From positions 24,133-88,132 of the forward strand of contig CBFIDA010000005.1 in NCBI GenBank assembly GCA_965661085.1: DNA of 64,000 nucleotides, written 5' to 3'. The position numbers were made by a program, and so were the translations under genes. The notes beneath the pieces were generated by a model. The model ran no database searches. It saw only the letters and a program-made list of their open reading frames with translations, and had not been told where the DNA came from. Positions 8,669 to 17,091 of this stretch are shown piece after piece. This DNA comes from CBFIDA01 sp965661085 (GTDB taxonomy: Bacteria; Pseudomonadota; Gammaproteobacteria; Comchoanobacterales; Comchoanobacteraceae). Positions within the stretch are counted from its first letter, which is position 1; every line of letters starts with the position of its first letter.

Positions 8669-9253
8669 TCAAACTCGATTTTCGAACAAGGTGACCACTT
8701 TTTTGACCCCAGGCACCTTACGCACGGCGTCGGTGGCCAAGGCTTGCTGTGCATTGGGTAGAATGCCCATCAGGTAGACCACACCATGGTTGACTATGGG
8801 GGTCACTTGAGCGGACCGCAGGCCTTTTTTCTGGAGTAGCGCTGTTTGAACATGACCGGCCAGCCATACATCTTTGGCACCATCGATGGCGCTGTCTTTT
8901 TGTGTGACGGTCAATTTGTTGTAAATGCGTCGCACATGCGGTGCAGATTGCGCAATTTTATAGATGCGCACCCGTTGTTCGGGTGTGCGCACGCGTCCGA
9001 CCAACAAGGTATTGTGGTTGATGGTTTTGACGCTGACATCGGTGCTTTGCAGCGTTTCATTTTCGGCGACTTTTTCGTTGATGAAAGTGGTGGTGGTATG
9101 ATCTTGTGACATGGTTTTGAAGCTGCGTTGATCGTACAGCGCTGTGGCTGTCAGTGCCGAAGCACCAGCGACCACTGCGGTGGTCATGCAGCCATTCAGG
9201 AGTGCCAAACTGAGGCATGTGAGGATGATTTTGTGGGGTGTTGTGCAACGCAT
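8669..9253 (-). CDS. dolP: BON-domain outer-membrane lipoprotein DolP (YraP)
   Basis: DolP is a periplasm-facing outer-membrane lipoprotein that supports envelope integrity and BAM function in gammaproteobacteria. The N-terminus is a lipoprotein signal peptide with lipobox LLNGC (Cys22). Two BON domains follow, at about residues 48-115 and 125-190. They show the usual VKTxNxNxLLVGRV and VxLMGILPNAxQ-type strands, ending in the VPGVKKVVTLFE motif. The length of 194 aa matches the family (E. coli 191). It lies downstream of yraN, in the conserved lpoA-yraN-(diaA)-dolP order; diaA is missing here. Confidence 0.93.
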   Translation of the reverse strand: MRCTTPHKIILTCLSLALLNGCMTTAVVAGASALTATALYDQRSFKTMSQDHTTTTFINEKVAENETLQSTDVSVKTINHNTLLVGRVRTPEQRVRIYKIAQSAPHVRRIYNKLTVTQKDSAIDGAKDVWLAGHVQTALLQKKGLRSAQVTPIVNHGVVYLMGILPNAQQALATDAVRKVPGVKKVVTLFENRV

Positions 9254-9322
9254 GTCAATGCTCCAATCGATGAATCTGTCATCACCATAACATAGGCCAT
9301 GTTGCGAAAAAAGTCCTTTATG

Positions 9323-9709
9323 TCATGGGGATGCTTGAATTGTGTGCATGAGTGTCTCAGCTCTGAAGGCATCGACACACCATTGATGCACATTCAAGCC
9401 CACCAATGCCACAACATCAAAACGTATGGCGGTATAGGTGACGGCATGTTGCATGAGGAAGTGTTCGGTGGCAAGCAGGATCCGTTGTTGTTTGGTTTTA
9501 GAAATGGGGGGATACAGCTTGAAGGCATGTGGGGTTTTTCTGGATTTGACCTCCACAACGACCAATGTGTCGTTGGCCATCATGATCAGATCGAGCTCTC
9601 CCCAGCGACAGCGATGATTGCGCCCGATCAAGCATAGGCCCTTTTGCTGCAAATGCTTGCAGGCTTGATCTTCGGCATGTTGTCCGCGCTGTTGTGTGGG
9701 ACTGGTCAT
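9323..9709 (-). CDS. yraN: YraN/UPF0102 family predicted nuclease-fold protein
   Basis: A small conserved protein of the restriction-endonuclease-like fold. The 128-aa product begins MTSPTQQRGQHAEDQA. It has the family signature in order: GxxAExxA helix, then GELDLIM and VVVEVKSRK, which supply the E, D and ExK-type residues of the nuclease fold. The reading frame is open further upstream, but that part lies inside lpoA. The ATG at 9709 overlaps the lpoA stop in an ATGA arrangement, so translational coupling is likely. Cellular role is not established. Confidence 0.93.
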   Translation of the reverse strand: MTSPTQQRGQHAEDQACKHLQQKGLCLIGRNHRCRWGELDLIMMANDTLVVVEVKSRKTPHAFKLYPPISKTKQQRILLATEHFLMQHAVTYTAIRFDVVALVGLNVHQWCVDAFRAETLMHTIQASP

Positions 9710-11490
9710 GCCAGATGCTGTGTTGTATCGGCGCGTTTGGGGCGACCTCGGTGTAAGGTCATCCAGACAGTGTTGCGTTGTATCACGTGGGGTTGACGCA
9801 TTTGGTATATGCCATTTAAGCCCACACATTGTGTCCATGACATGGATTGCATCACGGGGAGCGTCAACAAAAGACGCAGACTGTCTTGGCCAAGTCGAAA
9901 GAAATTGGGGTGGCGTTGCAAATATTTGGGCCAACTGGGCATGTGGGCGCCCGGTGTATGGCGTGGGGGCACATAGCCCAGATAGCGGACATGTTCGAGA
10001 TCTTGTTTTTGATAGCGATGGGCAACTGGCTGTTGAAAGATGCTGGGGCCAAAGAGCGGCAAGTCGCCGCTGTAGTGATAACGAATCAATGGAATGATGG
10101 CGCTGGCTTGTTTCTGTCCCATGGCCAAAATGATCGCATCAATGTCTGGGCGATGGCTGGGGATGGTGCGTACCTTTTCTTGCAGTGCTTTGGCAATTTG
10201 TTGGCCGTGGTGATGACTTGTGGTGATGCCCAGAGTCTCTTGAATGAAGGCATCGTTGTGCTGTGGCGTTGTGGGCAGTGTTGCAATCCAATCTTCTTGC
10301 AAAGTGGCGTGGGGCCAGCCCATACTGAAAGCATGGCCGATCTTCTCTCCCAAAGGGGTTGCGGATTGAATCACCAAGGGGTGGCGATAACCCAAATGGC
10401 TGACATGCTTTGCCAAATCTCTGATTTCTGACTGTTGTGTCAGATCAATCCAATACAAATCATCGTTGGGTGTGGCGCGTTGAGGTGGATTGAACGCCAA
10501 GATGGGTTTTTGCAGGTGTCTATCATTGTTCAGTTGTGCCACCCGTTTTTTGGTGAGCGGCCCGATGATGGCATCCAGGTCTGGGCGTTCGGCAAAAGCC
10601 AACATGGCATTCGGGTCGTCTTGGCTGGCATCATAGACCACCACGTTGAGTGCATGGTTGGGGCGTTGTTGTTTCATGCGGTACAGTTGCGCCATGATGC
10701 CGTAGAGCAGGGTGTTGCCTTGTTGGGCATACACCCCATGTTGTGGCACAATGACGCCAATTTTGTGGATGGCAGGCATGGCCGTGCTGGGTTGCAACCA
10801 AGCTTGCGCAGGGTGTTCGATGTGTGTGGCCCGCCATGATGCCAAACGTTCAGGCCATTGAGAGGGCTGATGGCATGCCAGTGCTGTGGCTTGTGCCAAG
10901 GCCACCCAGCCTGAAAACGGTGCGGATAGGCTTGTTGGGGTCGAGCCAGATTGGCCCAGCCGACGCCAGTGTTGGTCTAGCCAGTGGGGTTGGTCTGCCT
11001 CAGGTGTGCGGTCAAATGCTTGTTGCAGGGTGCGCAAAGCTGATAGGTTCTGATGGCGTGCGGTGAGCAATTTGGCTTTGAGGTTCAGTGCTTTGGGCAA
11101 CCATGCTTGCGGTAAATGATGCAAGGCGCGGTTCAGACGGTGTTGTGCTTGACCAACATGATGTTGTTGGGCCGCAATGCTGGCGCGTGCAAAATCACGC
11201 AAGGCACGATCTTCAGGCGATGCATCATGCTGCATGGGCCATTGAGCAAGACGTTTGGCCAGTGTGATGTGGGCCTCGTTGCACAATTTTAGGGCGGCAA
11301 ACGTGAACAGGCGGTCCTGAGCCTCCGGTTGCTCTTGGGCTTGTTGTAAATACCATTCAGCCGATTCTGGCAACAGAGTGGATGAAGGCGCTGCTGACCA
11401 TTGATCAAATGTTGGCCTGTTGCCGCAGCCGTGTATGAAAATGCCCAATAGTATCAGGCAGATCAAATTTAAAAAACGCATGTTGTGCAT
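9706..11490 (-). CDS. lpoA: Penicillin-binding protein activator LpoA
   Basis: LpoA is an outer-membrane lipoprotein that reaches through the peptidoglycan to activate PBP1a. The lipoprotein signal peptide carries lipobox FIHGC. The N-terminal half (about residues 30-200) is helical and TPR-like. The C-terminal half is a periplasmic-binding-protein type I-like domain, beginning near IHKIGVIVPQHGVYAQQGN and including DAIIGPLTKKRVAQL. At 594 aa it is close to the family length of about 600-680. The ATG at 11490 is preferred; a GTG three bases upstream and an ATG at 11481 are also possible. Divergent from rsmI over 189 bp, the conserved arrangement. Confidence 0.92.
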   Translation of the reverse strand: MHNMRFLNLICLILLGIFIHGCGNRPTFDQWSAAPSSTLLPESAEWYLQQAQEQPEAQDRLFTFAALKLCNEAHITLAKRLAQWPMQHDASPEDRALRDFARASIAAQQHHVGQAQHRLNRALHHLPQAWLPKALNLKAKLLTARHQNLSALRTLQQAFDRTPEADQPHWLDQHWRRLGQSGSTPTSLSAPFSGWVALAQATALACHQPSQWPERLASWRATHIEHPAQAWLQPSTAMPAIHKIGVIVPQHGVYAQQGNTLLYGIMAQLYRMKQQRPNHALNVVVYDASQDDPNAMLAFAERPDLDAIIGPLTKKRVAQLNNDRHLQKPILAFNPPQRATPNDDLYWIDLTQQSEIRDLAKHVSHLGYRHPLVIQSATPLGEKIGHAFSMGWPHATLQEDWIATLPTTPQHNDAFIQETLGITTSHHHGQQIAKALQEKVRTIPSHRPDIDAIILAMGQKQASAIIPLIRYHYSGDLPLFGPSIFQQPVAHRYQKQDLEHVRYLGYVPPRHTPGAHMPSWPKYLQRHPNFFRLGQDSLRLLLTLPVMQSMSWTQCVGLNGIYQMRQPHVIQRNTVWMTLHRGRPKRADTTQHLA

Positions 11491-11679
11491 CACAAATCCA
11501 TTGATGATGCTTCCACCTTAGGCATCTTTTGAGTTCAGGTCAACCCGTGGCCACTATTGGGGAGCATTTTATGATTTGTGCCAAAAAAAGGAGATGGTAT
11601 GGGCTGACCGACCAGAGCATTGTGTGTGCGGCTTCAAACAGGTATGTTGAACAACAAGACAATCAGATAAGGATGTGCC

Positions 11680-12522
11680 ATGGCCATCGATCGGCAAACA
11701 TTGTATGTGGTGGCAACCCCCATCGGACACTTGGCAGACTTCAGCCATCGCGCTGTCATGGTGCTGGGGCAGTGCGATGTGATTTTGTGTGAAGACACGC
11801 GTGTCAGTCGTGTCTTGCTTCAGCATCATGGCATCACCACGCCCATTCAAGCCATGCATCGGTTCAATGAGGCCGATGTGTTGCAGCGCCATATCGATGG
11901 ACTCACCCAAGGGCAAAGCATTGCCATCATCAGTGATGCTGGCACACCGTTGATCCAAGACCCAGGGGGACGCTTGGTTTGTGCCTGTCATGCTCAGGGT
12001 ATTAGGGTGGTGCCCATCCCGGGGGCCAGTGCGATCATGGCGGCGTTGTCGGTTGCAGGTTTTTCAGAAAGTCATTTTGAGTTTGTGGGTTTTTTGCCAG
12101 GCAAAGCCCATGCGCGGGACACCATGCTCAAAGCATGGTGTGAGCAACCGCACATCATGGTGGCCTTTGAGGTGCCGCATCGTATCGAAGCGACTTTGAC
12201 GGCGTTGGCGCATGTGTTGCCACCTGATCGCGATGTGGTCTTGGCCAGGGAGTTGACCAAAAAATTTGAGACAATTGTGCGGCTTAAGGCCAGTGAGCTG
12301 CCAACATGGATGACCCAAAAGCCTGTTTTGAAAGGAGAGTGGGTGTTGATGGTCGGGCCAGCTGTCATTGAGCCATCGGCACTGTCGCCTCAAGGCAAGC
12401 AGGCATTGAAAGTGTTGATGACGCGTTGCTCCATCAAAGACAGTGTGGCCATGGCCTCCGCCATCACGGGGGATCGTAAAAACGTCCTATACGCTTATGC
12501 CATGACGCTGGATGCAGGCTGA
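11680..12522 (+). CDS. rsmI: 16S rRNA (cytidine1402-2'-O)-methyltransferase
   Basis: RsmI methylates the ribose of C1402 in the decoding centre of 16S rRNA using S-adenosylmethionine. The 280-aa product has the tetrapyrrole-methylase-like fold. The N-terminal motif is LYVVATPIGHLADFSHRA, followed by CEDTRVSRVLL, then IISDAGTPLIQDPG and PGASAIMAALSVAG. All are family signatures. AAGGA lies 6-7 nt before the ATG. It is divergent from lpoA and immediately upstream of the RNase P RNA gene, an arrangement also known in Pseudomonas. Confidence 0.97.
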   Translation: MAIDRQTLYVVATPIGHLADFSHRAVMVLGQCDVILCEDTRVSRVLLQHHGITTPIQAMHRFNEADVLQRHIDGLTQGQSIAIISDAGTPLIQDPGGRLVCACHAQGIRVVPIPGASAIMAALSVAGFSESHFEFVGFLPGKAHARDTMLKAWCEQPHIMVAFEVPHRIEATLTALAHVLPPDRDVVLARELTKKFETIVRLKASELPTWMTQKPVLKGEWVLMVGPAVIEPSALSPQGKQALKVLMTRCSIKDSVAMASAITGDRKNVLYAYAMTLDAG

Positions 12523-12636
12523 CAATCGCCCATTGTGTCGTGCGTCATAATGCATCAGTTTGTGTGATTGGTCAGTGCAAACGGGTGGTCAAGGTGTTTG
12601 GTGAGGTGGTGGATGATAAAAAATGACGCAAGGCTT

Positions 12637-12664
12637 TTGAGATTGTGGTGCGACTGTGTTATTT
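12637..12664 (+). promoter_or_regulatory. Candidate rnpB promoter
   Basis: TTGAGA (12637-12642), a 16-bp spacer and TTATTT (12659-12664) precede the expected 5' end of RNase P RNA by a few bases. The -10 element is weak. Confidence 0.4.
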
Positions 12665-12667
12665 TAT

Positions 12668-13015
12668 GGGTAAGTCAGTCGGGCAATCGCTGCATATGCA
12701 GAGGAAAGTCCGGGCTTCGCAGAGCAGGGTGCCAGGTAATGCCTGGGCAGCGTGAGTTGACGGCCAGTGCCACAGAAAACAAACCGCCACCTCGCGGTGG
12801 TAAGGGTGAAAAGGTGCGGTAAGAGCGCACCGCTTGTTTGGCAACAAACAAGGCATGGTAAACCCCACCTGAAGCAAGGCCAAATAGAGATTGGTGCCAA
12901 TGGCATGTGCGGCTCGTACAACAATCTGGGTAGGCTGCTTGAGGCGGCAAGCGATTGTCGTCCTAGATGAATGATTGCCCAAGACAGAACCCGGCTTACA
13001 GACTGACTTATTTTG
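12668..13015 (+). ncRNA. rnpB: RNase P RNA, bacterial class A
   Basis: This is the catalytic RNA of RNase P, which matures tRNA 5' ends. The conserved core is plain: GAGGAAAGTCCGGGCTTC near the 5' end, CAGGGTGCCAGGTAATGCCTGG, AAGGGTGAAAAGGTGCGGTAAGAGCGCACCG, GCAAGGCCAAATAGAG, GGTAGGCTGCTTGAG, and the 3' block CCTAGATGAATGATTGCC followed by GACAGAACCCGGCTTA. The first bases TAAGTCAGTC pair with GACTGACTTA at the 3' end to form helix P1, which fixes both ends to within a few bases. A T-rich tract (TTTTGTTTTTAAATTG) follows. The layout is A-type, as in gammaproteobacteria. Confidence 0.97.
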
Positions 13016-13047
13016 TTTTTAAATTGTTTTGGAGCGCTACAACCACC

Positions 13048-14220
13048 ATGGTCGACAACACAGTCATCTTTTCCATCTTCTTGATTTTCACTGGCGCTGC
13101 CTTATTGTCCACCATGGCGCTGTTCACCCGTCAATCGTTGATGGTGTCTTACATGGTATTGGGTGGTTTGTTGGGGCCATGGGGTTTGCAATGGGTCAAC
13201 GACAGCATGCTCATTCAACAAACGGGTGATGTGGGCATCATTTTCTTGTTGTTTTTGTTGGGTTTGCACCTTGATCCTAAGAATCTATGGCAAATGCTTA
13301 AGAAGGCAACGTTGGTGTCGGTATTGAGTTGTTTTTCCTTTGCTTTGATTGGTTATGTCATCGCCAGATTCTTTCATTTTCCACCCAGTGAATCGATGAT
13401 CATTGGGGCGGCCTTTATGTTCTCCAGCACCATCATTGCGTTGAAAATGTTGCCCACCACGGTGCTGCACCATCAGCATACCGGTGAAGTGATGATTTCC
13501 ATTTTGCTGCTGCAAGATTTGATTGCCATCATGGTATTGTTGTGGCTACAAGGGTTGACTGTCGATGGGTTTGGGGTGACGGATTTTGCCAAAGTGGTGT
13601 TTTCTTTGCCCATGTTGCTGCTGTTTGCGTTTGCTTTTGAACGTTATGTTTTGGTGCGTTTGTTTGCACGATTCGATCGGGTGCGTGAGTATTTGTTCTT
13701 GTTGTCCATTGGGTGGTGTTTGAGCATGGCCGAAATGGCTCGATATTTAGGGCTTTCGCATGAGGTTGGTGCCTTCATTGCGGGTGTGTCGATTGCCTCG
13801 AGTTCCATTTCTTTATACATTGCCGAATCTTTGAAGCCAGTCCGTGATTTCTTTTTGGTGCTGTTTTTCTTTTCTGTGGGTGCAACATTCAATTTGTCGT
13901 ATTTGCCTAAAGTCATTGTGCCAGCCATCGTGCTTGCTGTGGCACTGCTTGTGGCCAAGCCATTCATCTTCAAATTTTTGCTTGAGAAAGTGGGAGAGAT
14001 GTCGAATGTGGGCTGGGAAATTGGGGTGCGTCTCGGTCAATTGAGTGAATTCTCATTGCTGGTGGCATATTTTGCAGCGGACAAAACTTCTCTGATCAGC
14101 AAGTCAGGATCTTTTCTCATTCAGGCTGCAACAATCTTGTCGTTCATGCTGTCTTCTTATTGGGTGGTCCGAAAATATCCGACGCCCATTGCTGTCACCG
14201 ATCAACTGCGGCGTGATTGA
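13048..14220 (+). CDS. CPA2-family monovalent cation:proton antiporter (Kef-type membrane domain)
   Basis: An inner-membrane antiporter exchanging Na+ or K+ for protons. The 390 aa contain about 11-12 hydrophobic segments spanning the protein. LFLLGLHLDPKNLW matches the family pattern FxxGLxLxxxxL, and HEVGAFIAGVSIASSS is the GAFxAG-type helix of Kef/Nha proteins. There is no C-terminal RCK/TrkA domain, so it is shorter than KefB/KefC (about 600 aa) and closer to stand-alone antiporters. An apparent 27-codon upstream extension lies in the 3' part of rnpB and is rejected; the ATG at 13048 follows GGAG. The ion cannot be told from sequence. Confidence 0.85.
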   Translation: MVDNTVIFSIFLIFTGAALLSTMALFTRQSLMVSYMVLGGLLGPWGLQWVNDSMLIQQTGDVGIIFLLFLLGLHLDPKNLWQMLKKATLVSVLSCFSFALIGYVIARFFHFPPSESMIIGAAFMFSSTIIALKMLPTTVLHHQHTGEVMISILLLQDLIAIMVLLWLQGLTVDGFGVTDFAKVVFSLPMLLLFAFAFERYVLVRLFARFDRVREYLFLLSIGWCLSMAEMARYLGLSHEVGAFIAGVSIASSSISLYIAESLKPVRDFFLVLFFFSVGATFNLSYLPKVIVPAIVLAVALLVAKPFIFKFLLEKVGEMSNVGWEIGVRLGQLSEFSLLVAYFAADKTSLISKSGSFLIQAATILSFMLSSYWVVRKYPTPIAVTDQLRRD

Positions 14221-14464
14221 TGGTCGGGTGCGTTTTGGTCATCCAACACGTTTGCTGCAATCACCGTGTTTCTTGATGTCACCCTGCTGAAAGATGCCTG
14301 TGTCATGTTGATGGGCAGCATGCCATCGCTTTCAAAGGGATCGCACATCGACGCACCTCCGTCATCGTTGCCTTTTTGTATGACAAAGCGTTTGAAATGA
14401 GCACAGCAGCGCACGAATGGGTGGGATGTTTTAACAAAGTGGTTGATCGCATGCCTCACCCATC

Positions 14465-14494
14465 TTGACAAAATGCCGCCGTATATGGTACAAG
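14465..14494 (+). promoter_or_regulatory. Candidate promoter of the small 113-aa gene
   Basis: TTGACA (14465-14470), an 18-bp spacer and TACAAG (14489-14494), preceded by an extended -10 TG. The translation start lies 24 bp beyond. The 244 bases between the antiporter and this site hold nothing recognisable. Confidence 0.4.
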
Positions 14495-14518
14495 GTCTCA
14501 TTTTGTGAGATTAAGATT

Positions 14519-14860
14519 ATGTTTGCAGTAGAAAAATACCTTTATTTTTATGATTTGAACAAGGGGGCGCGTGCCAAGATTCCTGATTTTTTTGAATGTG
14601 GCGTGCCTTTCATTCACCTGGGTGGGGCCATCACAGGGCAGTCAGATGAGGCCTATTTTGATCGTTGCTTTGCGGCTCAAATGCCTGCAGGCGAGCAATT
14701 CGCGCCTTTTCTGGTTCGGAGTTCGAAGTTGACAGCGCAACTTAAAGCGCGACTGAAAGCAATCACCAAAGGTCGACTGTCTGGCAGGTACGAACACCCC
14801 ACCTCTCTAGATTCTGAAAACAAACAAAACACAAAACTTTGTGGGTGTCCGATCAGCTAG
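14519..14860 (+). CDS. Small hypothetical protein
   Basis: An unrecognised 113-aa soluble protein beginning MFAVEKYLYFYD. It has an aromatic-rich N-terminus, a central GVPFIHLGGAITGQSDEAYF segment, a basic helix around residues 75-90 (KLTAQLKARLKAITKGR) and a polar tail. No membrane segment or known motif is visible. A good promoter-like sequence precedes it, but the ribosome binding site is poor. Its TAG stop overlaps the TAG stop of the convergent uup gene by three bases. Composition looks coding, but there is no outside support. Confidence 0.5.
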   Translation: MFAVEKYLYFYDLNKGARAKIPDFFECGVPFIHLGGAITGQSDEAYFDRCFAAQMPAGEQFAPFLVRSSKLTAQLKARLKAITKGRLSGRYEHPTSLDSENKQNTKLCGCPIS

Positions 14861-16608
14861 TCTTCCAGCGATGACCATTCGTCAAACAAGCCTTGTAATG
14901 TATGCTCGAGTTCTGTGTATGCTGTCTGGTGGGCCTTGAGTGTTTCAGGCGGTTGCTGATAAAAGTCTGGTTGTTGGCTTTGGTCATACAGTGTATTCAG
15001 CTGGGCTTCGGTGTCTTCGATGAGCTGGGGCAGCGCTGCCAAGCGCCTGGTTTGATGGTAGCTGAGTTTCTTGGATTTTGGTTTGGCTGTGGGTGTTGGC
15101 GTGGTTTTGCGGCGTTTTGTGGTTGGTGGGCAAAGTTTGTGTTGCCAGGCTGACAGTTGGCCATCACAGCACTCGATGCGTCCATCGCCTTGCATCAGCC
15201 ATGCCTGTGTGATGATGTGGTCCAGAAACATTTGGTCATGGCTGATGATCAATACGGTGCCTGAGTAGTCCACCATAAAGGCTTCCAGAACTTCGAGTGT
15301 GGCAATGTCGAGGTCGTTGGTGGGTTCATCCAGGATCAACATGTTGGCAGGTTTGGCCAAACATTTTGCAAGCATCAAGCGGTTTTTTTCCCCCCCGGAA
15401 AGATGTTGGATGCTGCCCTGCGCTTGTGCACCTGAAAATAAAAATTGTTTGAGATAGGACATGACATGCATCTCTTGTGTGCCGATCTTGATGTGTGTTT
15501 GGCCATCGGCAACGTTGTCCATGACTGAAAGGGTGGGGTCGAGCTGTTGGCGATGCTGGTCAAAATAAGCCCACTGCAAGTTGCTGCCGTATTCAACATG
15601 TCCAGCCGTTGGAGGCAAATTGCCCATCAGGCATTGCAATAAACTGGTCTTTCCCACGCCGTTGCCCCCAATGATGCCGATTTTTTCACCACGCAATACG
15701 GTGTGATTGAAGTCTTGCAGCAAGGTTTTGTCGCCTCGATCCAGTTGGAGATTTTGGATGTCGAGAACTTTTTTGCCAGATTTTTCGTGGTGTTGGCCAG
15801 AGATGGCCAGGTTTTTTTGCGGGCCCTGCCAAGTTTTATAGGTGTCGCGCAGTGCTTTGAGTTTGGTGAGGCGGCCTTGGTTGCGTTTGCGTCGGCCTGT
15901 GACCCCTCTTTGTAACCAATGCTCTTCGCGTTTGAGCGCTGCTTTGCGCAAGTGTTGCTGATGCACCAGTTCGGCATAGGCTTTTTCTTTGTTGCTGAGA
16001 TAGGTGGCAAAATTCCCGGGATGTGTTGTGATTTGTCCCCGATCCAAATCAACAATGGTGTCGGCCAGCTGTTCAATCAACCAACGATCATGACTGACAA
16101 AAAAACATGTGCCATGAAAGCGTTTGAGCTGACCAAGCATTTTGTGAATGGTCGGGATGTCCAGATGGTTGGTGGGTTCATCTAAAAACAAGATGTCTGG
16201 TGCTTGTTGCATGGCTTTGGCAAGCAGGAGTCGCCTTTTTTGTCCACCCGACAAAGCCTTGAAGGGGTGGTCTGGGCTGAGTGAAAATGCGTTGAGAATG
16301 TTGTGGCAGTTGGCTTCAGAGAGTGGGTGATTGGGGTGTTGCAGTGCTTGCAGGCAACTGAGGCCTTCGGCAAAAGCAGCGGTTTGCATGAGTGCTGCCA
16401 TGCTCAAATCTTTGGCCTTGATGATTTCGCCTTGGTCGGGGTGTTGTTTGCCCTGTAAGATTTGCATCAAGGTTGTTTTGCCAGCACCATTTTTGCCCAC
16501 CAGCGCGATTTTTTGTTGTCGGTGAATCACCAAGTTGGCACCATCCAGCACATTGGTGTTGCGGAAAGTGTGGGTCAAGTTTTTGGCAGTCAGCAAAACG
16601 TCAGGCAT
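14857..16608 (-). CDS. uup: ABC-F family ATPase Uup
   Basis: Uup is a soluble ABC-F ATPase with two nucleotide-binding domains, linked to ribosome function and to precise excision of transposons. Domain 1 has Walker A GKNGAGKTT (about residue 38), signature LSGGQKRRL and Walker B ILFLDEPTNHLD. The linker contains HWLQRGVTGRRKRNQGR, characteristic of Uup rather than EttA or YheS. Domain 2 has Walker A GGNGVGKTS, signature LSGGEKNRL and LILDEPTNDLD. The last about 90 residues form a basic then coiled-coil C-terminal domain, the DNA-binding part in E. coli Uup. The length is 583 aa (E. coli 635). It ends in TAG. Confidence 0.93.
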   Translation of the reverse strand: MPDVLLTAKNLTHTFRNTNVLDGANLVIHRQQKIALVGKNGAGKTTLMQILQGKQHPDQGEIIKAKDLSMAALMQTAAFAEGLSCLQALQHPNHPLSEANCHNILNAFSLSPDHPFKALSGGQKRRLLLAKAMQQAPDILFLDEPTNHLDIPTIHKMLGQLKRFHGTCFFVSHDRWLIEQLADTIVDLDRGQITTHPGNFATYLSNKEKAYAELVHQQHLRKAALKREEHWLQRGVTGRRKRNQGRLTKLKALRDTYKTWQGPQKNLAISGQHHEKSGKKVLDIQNLQLDRGDKTLLQDFNHTVLRGEKIGIIGGNGVGKTSLLQCLMGNLPPTAGHVEYGSNLQWAYFDQHRQQLDPTLSVMDNVADGQTHIKIGTQEMHVMSYLKQFLFSGAQAQGSIQHLSGGEKNRLMLAKCLAKPANMLILDEPTNDLDIATLEVLEAFMVDYSGTVLIISHDQMFLDHIITQAWLMQGDGRIECCDGQLSAWQHKLCPPTTKRRKTTPTPTAKPKSKKLSYHQTRRLAALPQLIEDTEAQLNTLYDQSQQPDFYQQPPETLKAHQTAYTELEHTLQGLFDEWSSLED

Positions 16609-17091
16609 GGCAAGCGTCCGTGGTGGGGTGTGCTCATGGTATGGGGTTTGTGGTCATCTGGCAAGTGGTATGGTGGCCTGCATGCCAGTTGCACCACCGT
16701 GGTGTTTTGCAAGATACGACCTTCTGGTTGGTCGCATGAAGCATCATGTGCTTTAAGCCATATTGTACCCATGCGCCTTGGATGTTTTTTGTAACATTTG
16801 CATTGCTTGTAGGGTATGGTATTGCCAAAGAAATTTCATGCCCGTGCCTGCTGGCTTCCGTCTGTCGCCTCAATTGATTGTTTGCTGTGCGGTGCCAGGT
16901 TGTGAAGCATCTTGAGGGGCAACAGAAAAAACAACCTGCTCAAGAGGCGAGTGGCTATTTTAATGGGGTGGGTCTGAAATAATCTTGCTGGGGCTCGCAT
17001 TGTGGATAGAATTGGGTATATAATATGGCCATGTTTTTGATACATGCTGATATGGCTTGCCGACCTGGCACATCAATTGGGGCGAATGATC
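16609..17091 (+). promoter_or_regulatory. Long spacer before aceE with a TATAAT element
   Basis: This 483-base spacer lies between the divergent uup and aceE genes. No convincing gene was seen. TATAAT at 17019-17024, about 68 bp before the aceE start, is a good -10 candidate; the -35 is not clear, but several T/G-rich hexamers lie upstream. No pdhR-like regulator gene is adjacent. The palindrome CATG occurs 9 times in the stretch. Confidence 0.35.

Noticed and set aside
12967..13047. Upstream extension of the CPA2 antiporter
   Set aside because: These bases are the conserved 3' part of RNase P RNA and its downstream tract; the ATG at 13048 is the family-like start.
14202..14501. Minus-strand frame of about 100 codons after the antiporter gene
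   Set aside because: It overlaps the antiporter end and the promoter of the next gene, has no start signal and an unlikely amino-acid composition.
16462..16794. Plus-strand frames across the uup start and spacer
   Set aside because: They are antisense to the conserved uup N-terminus and encode Trp/Cys/His-rich peptides.
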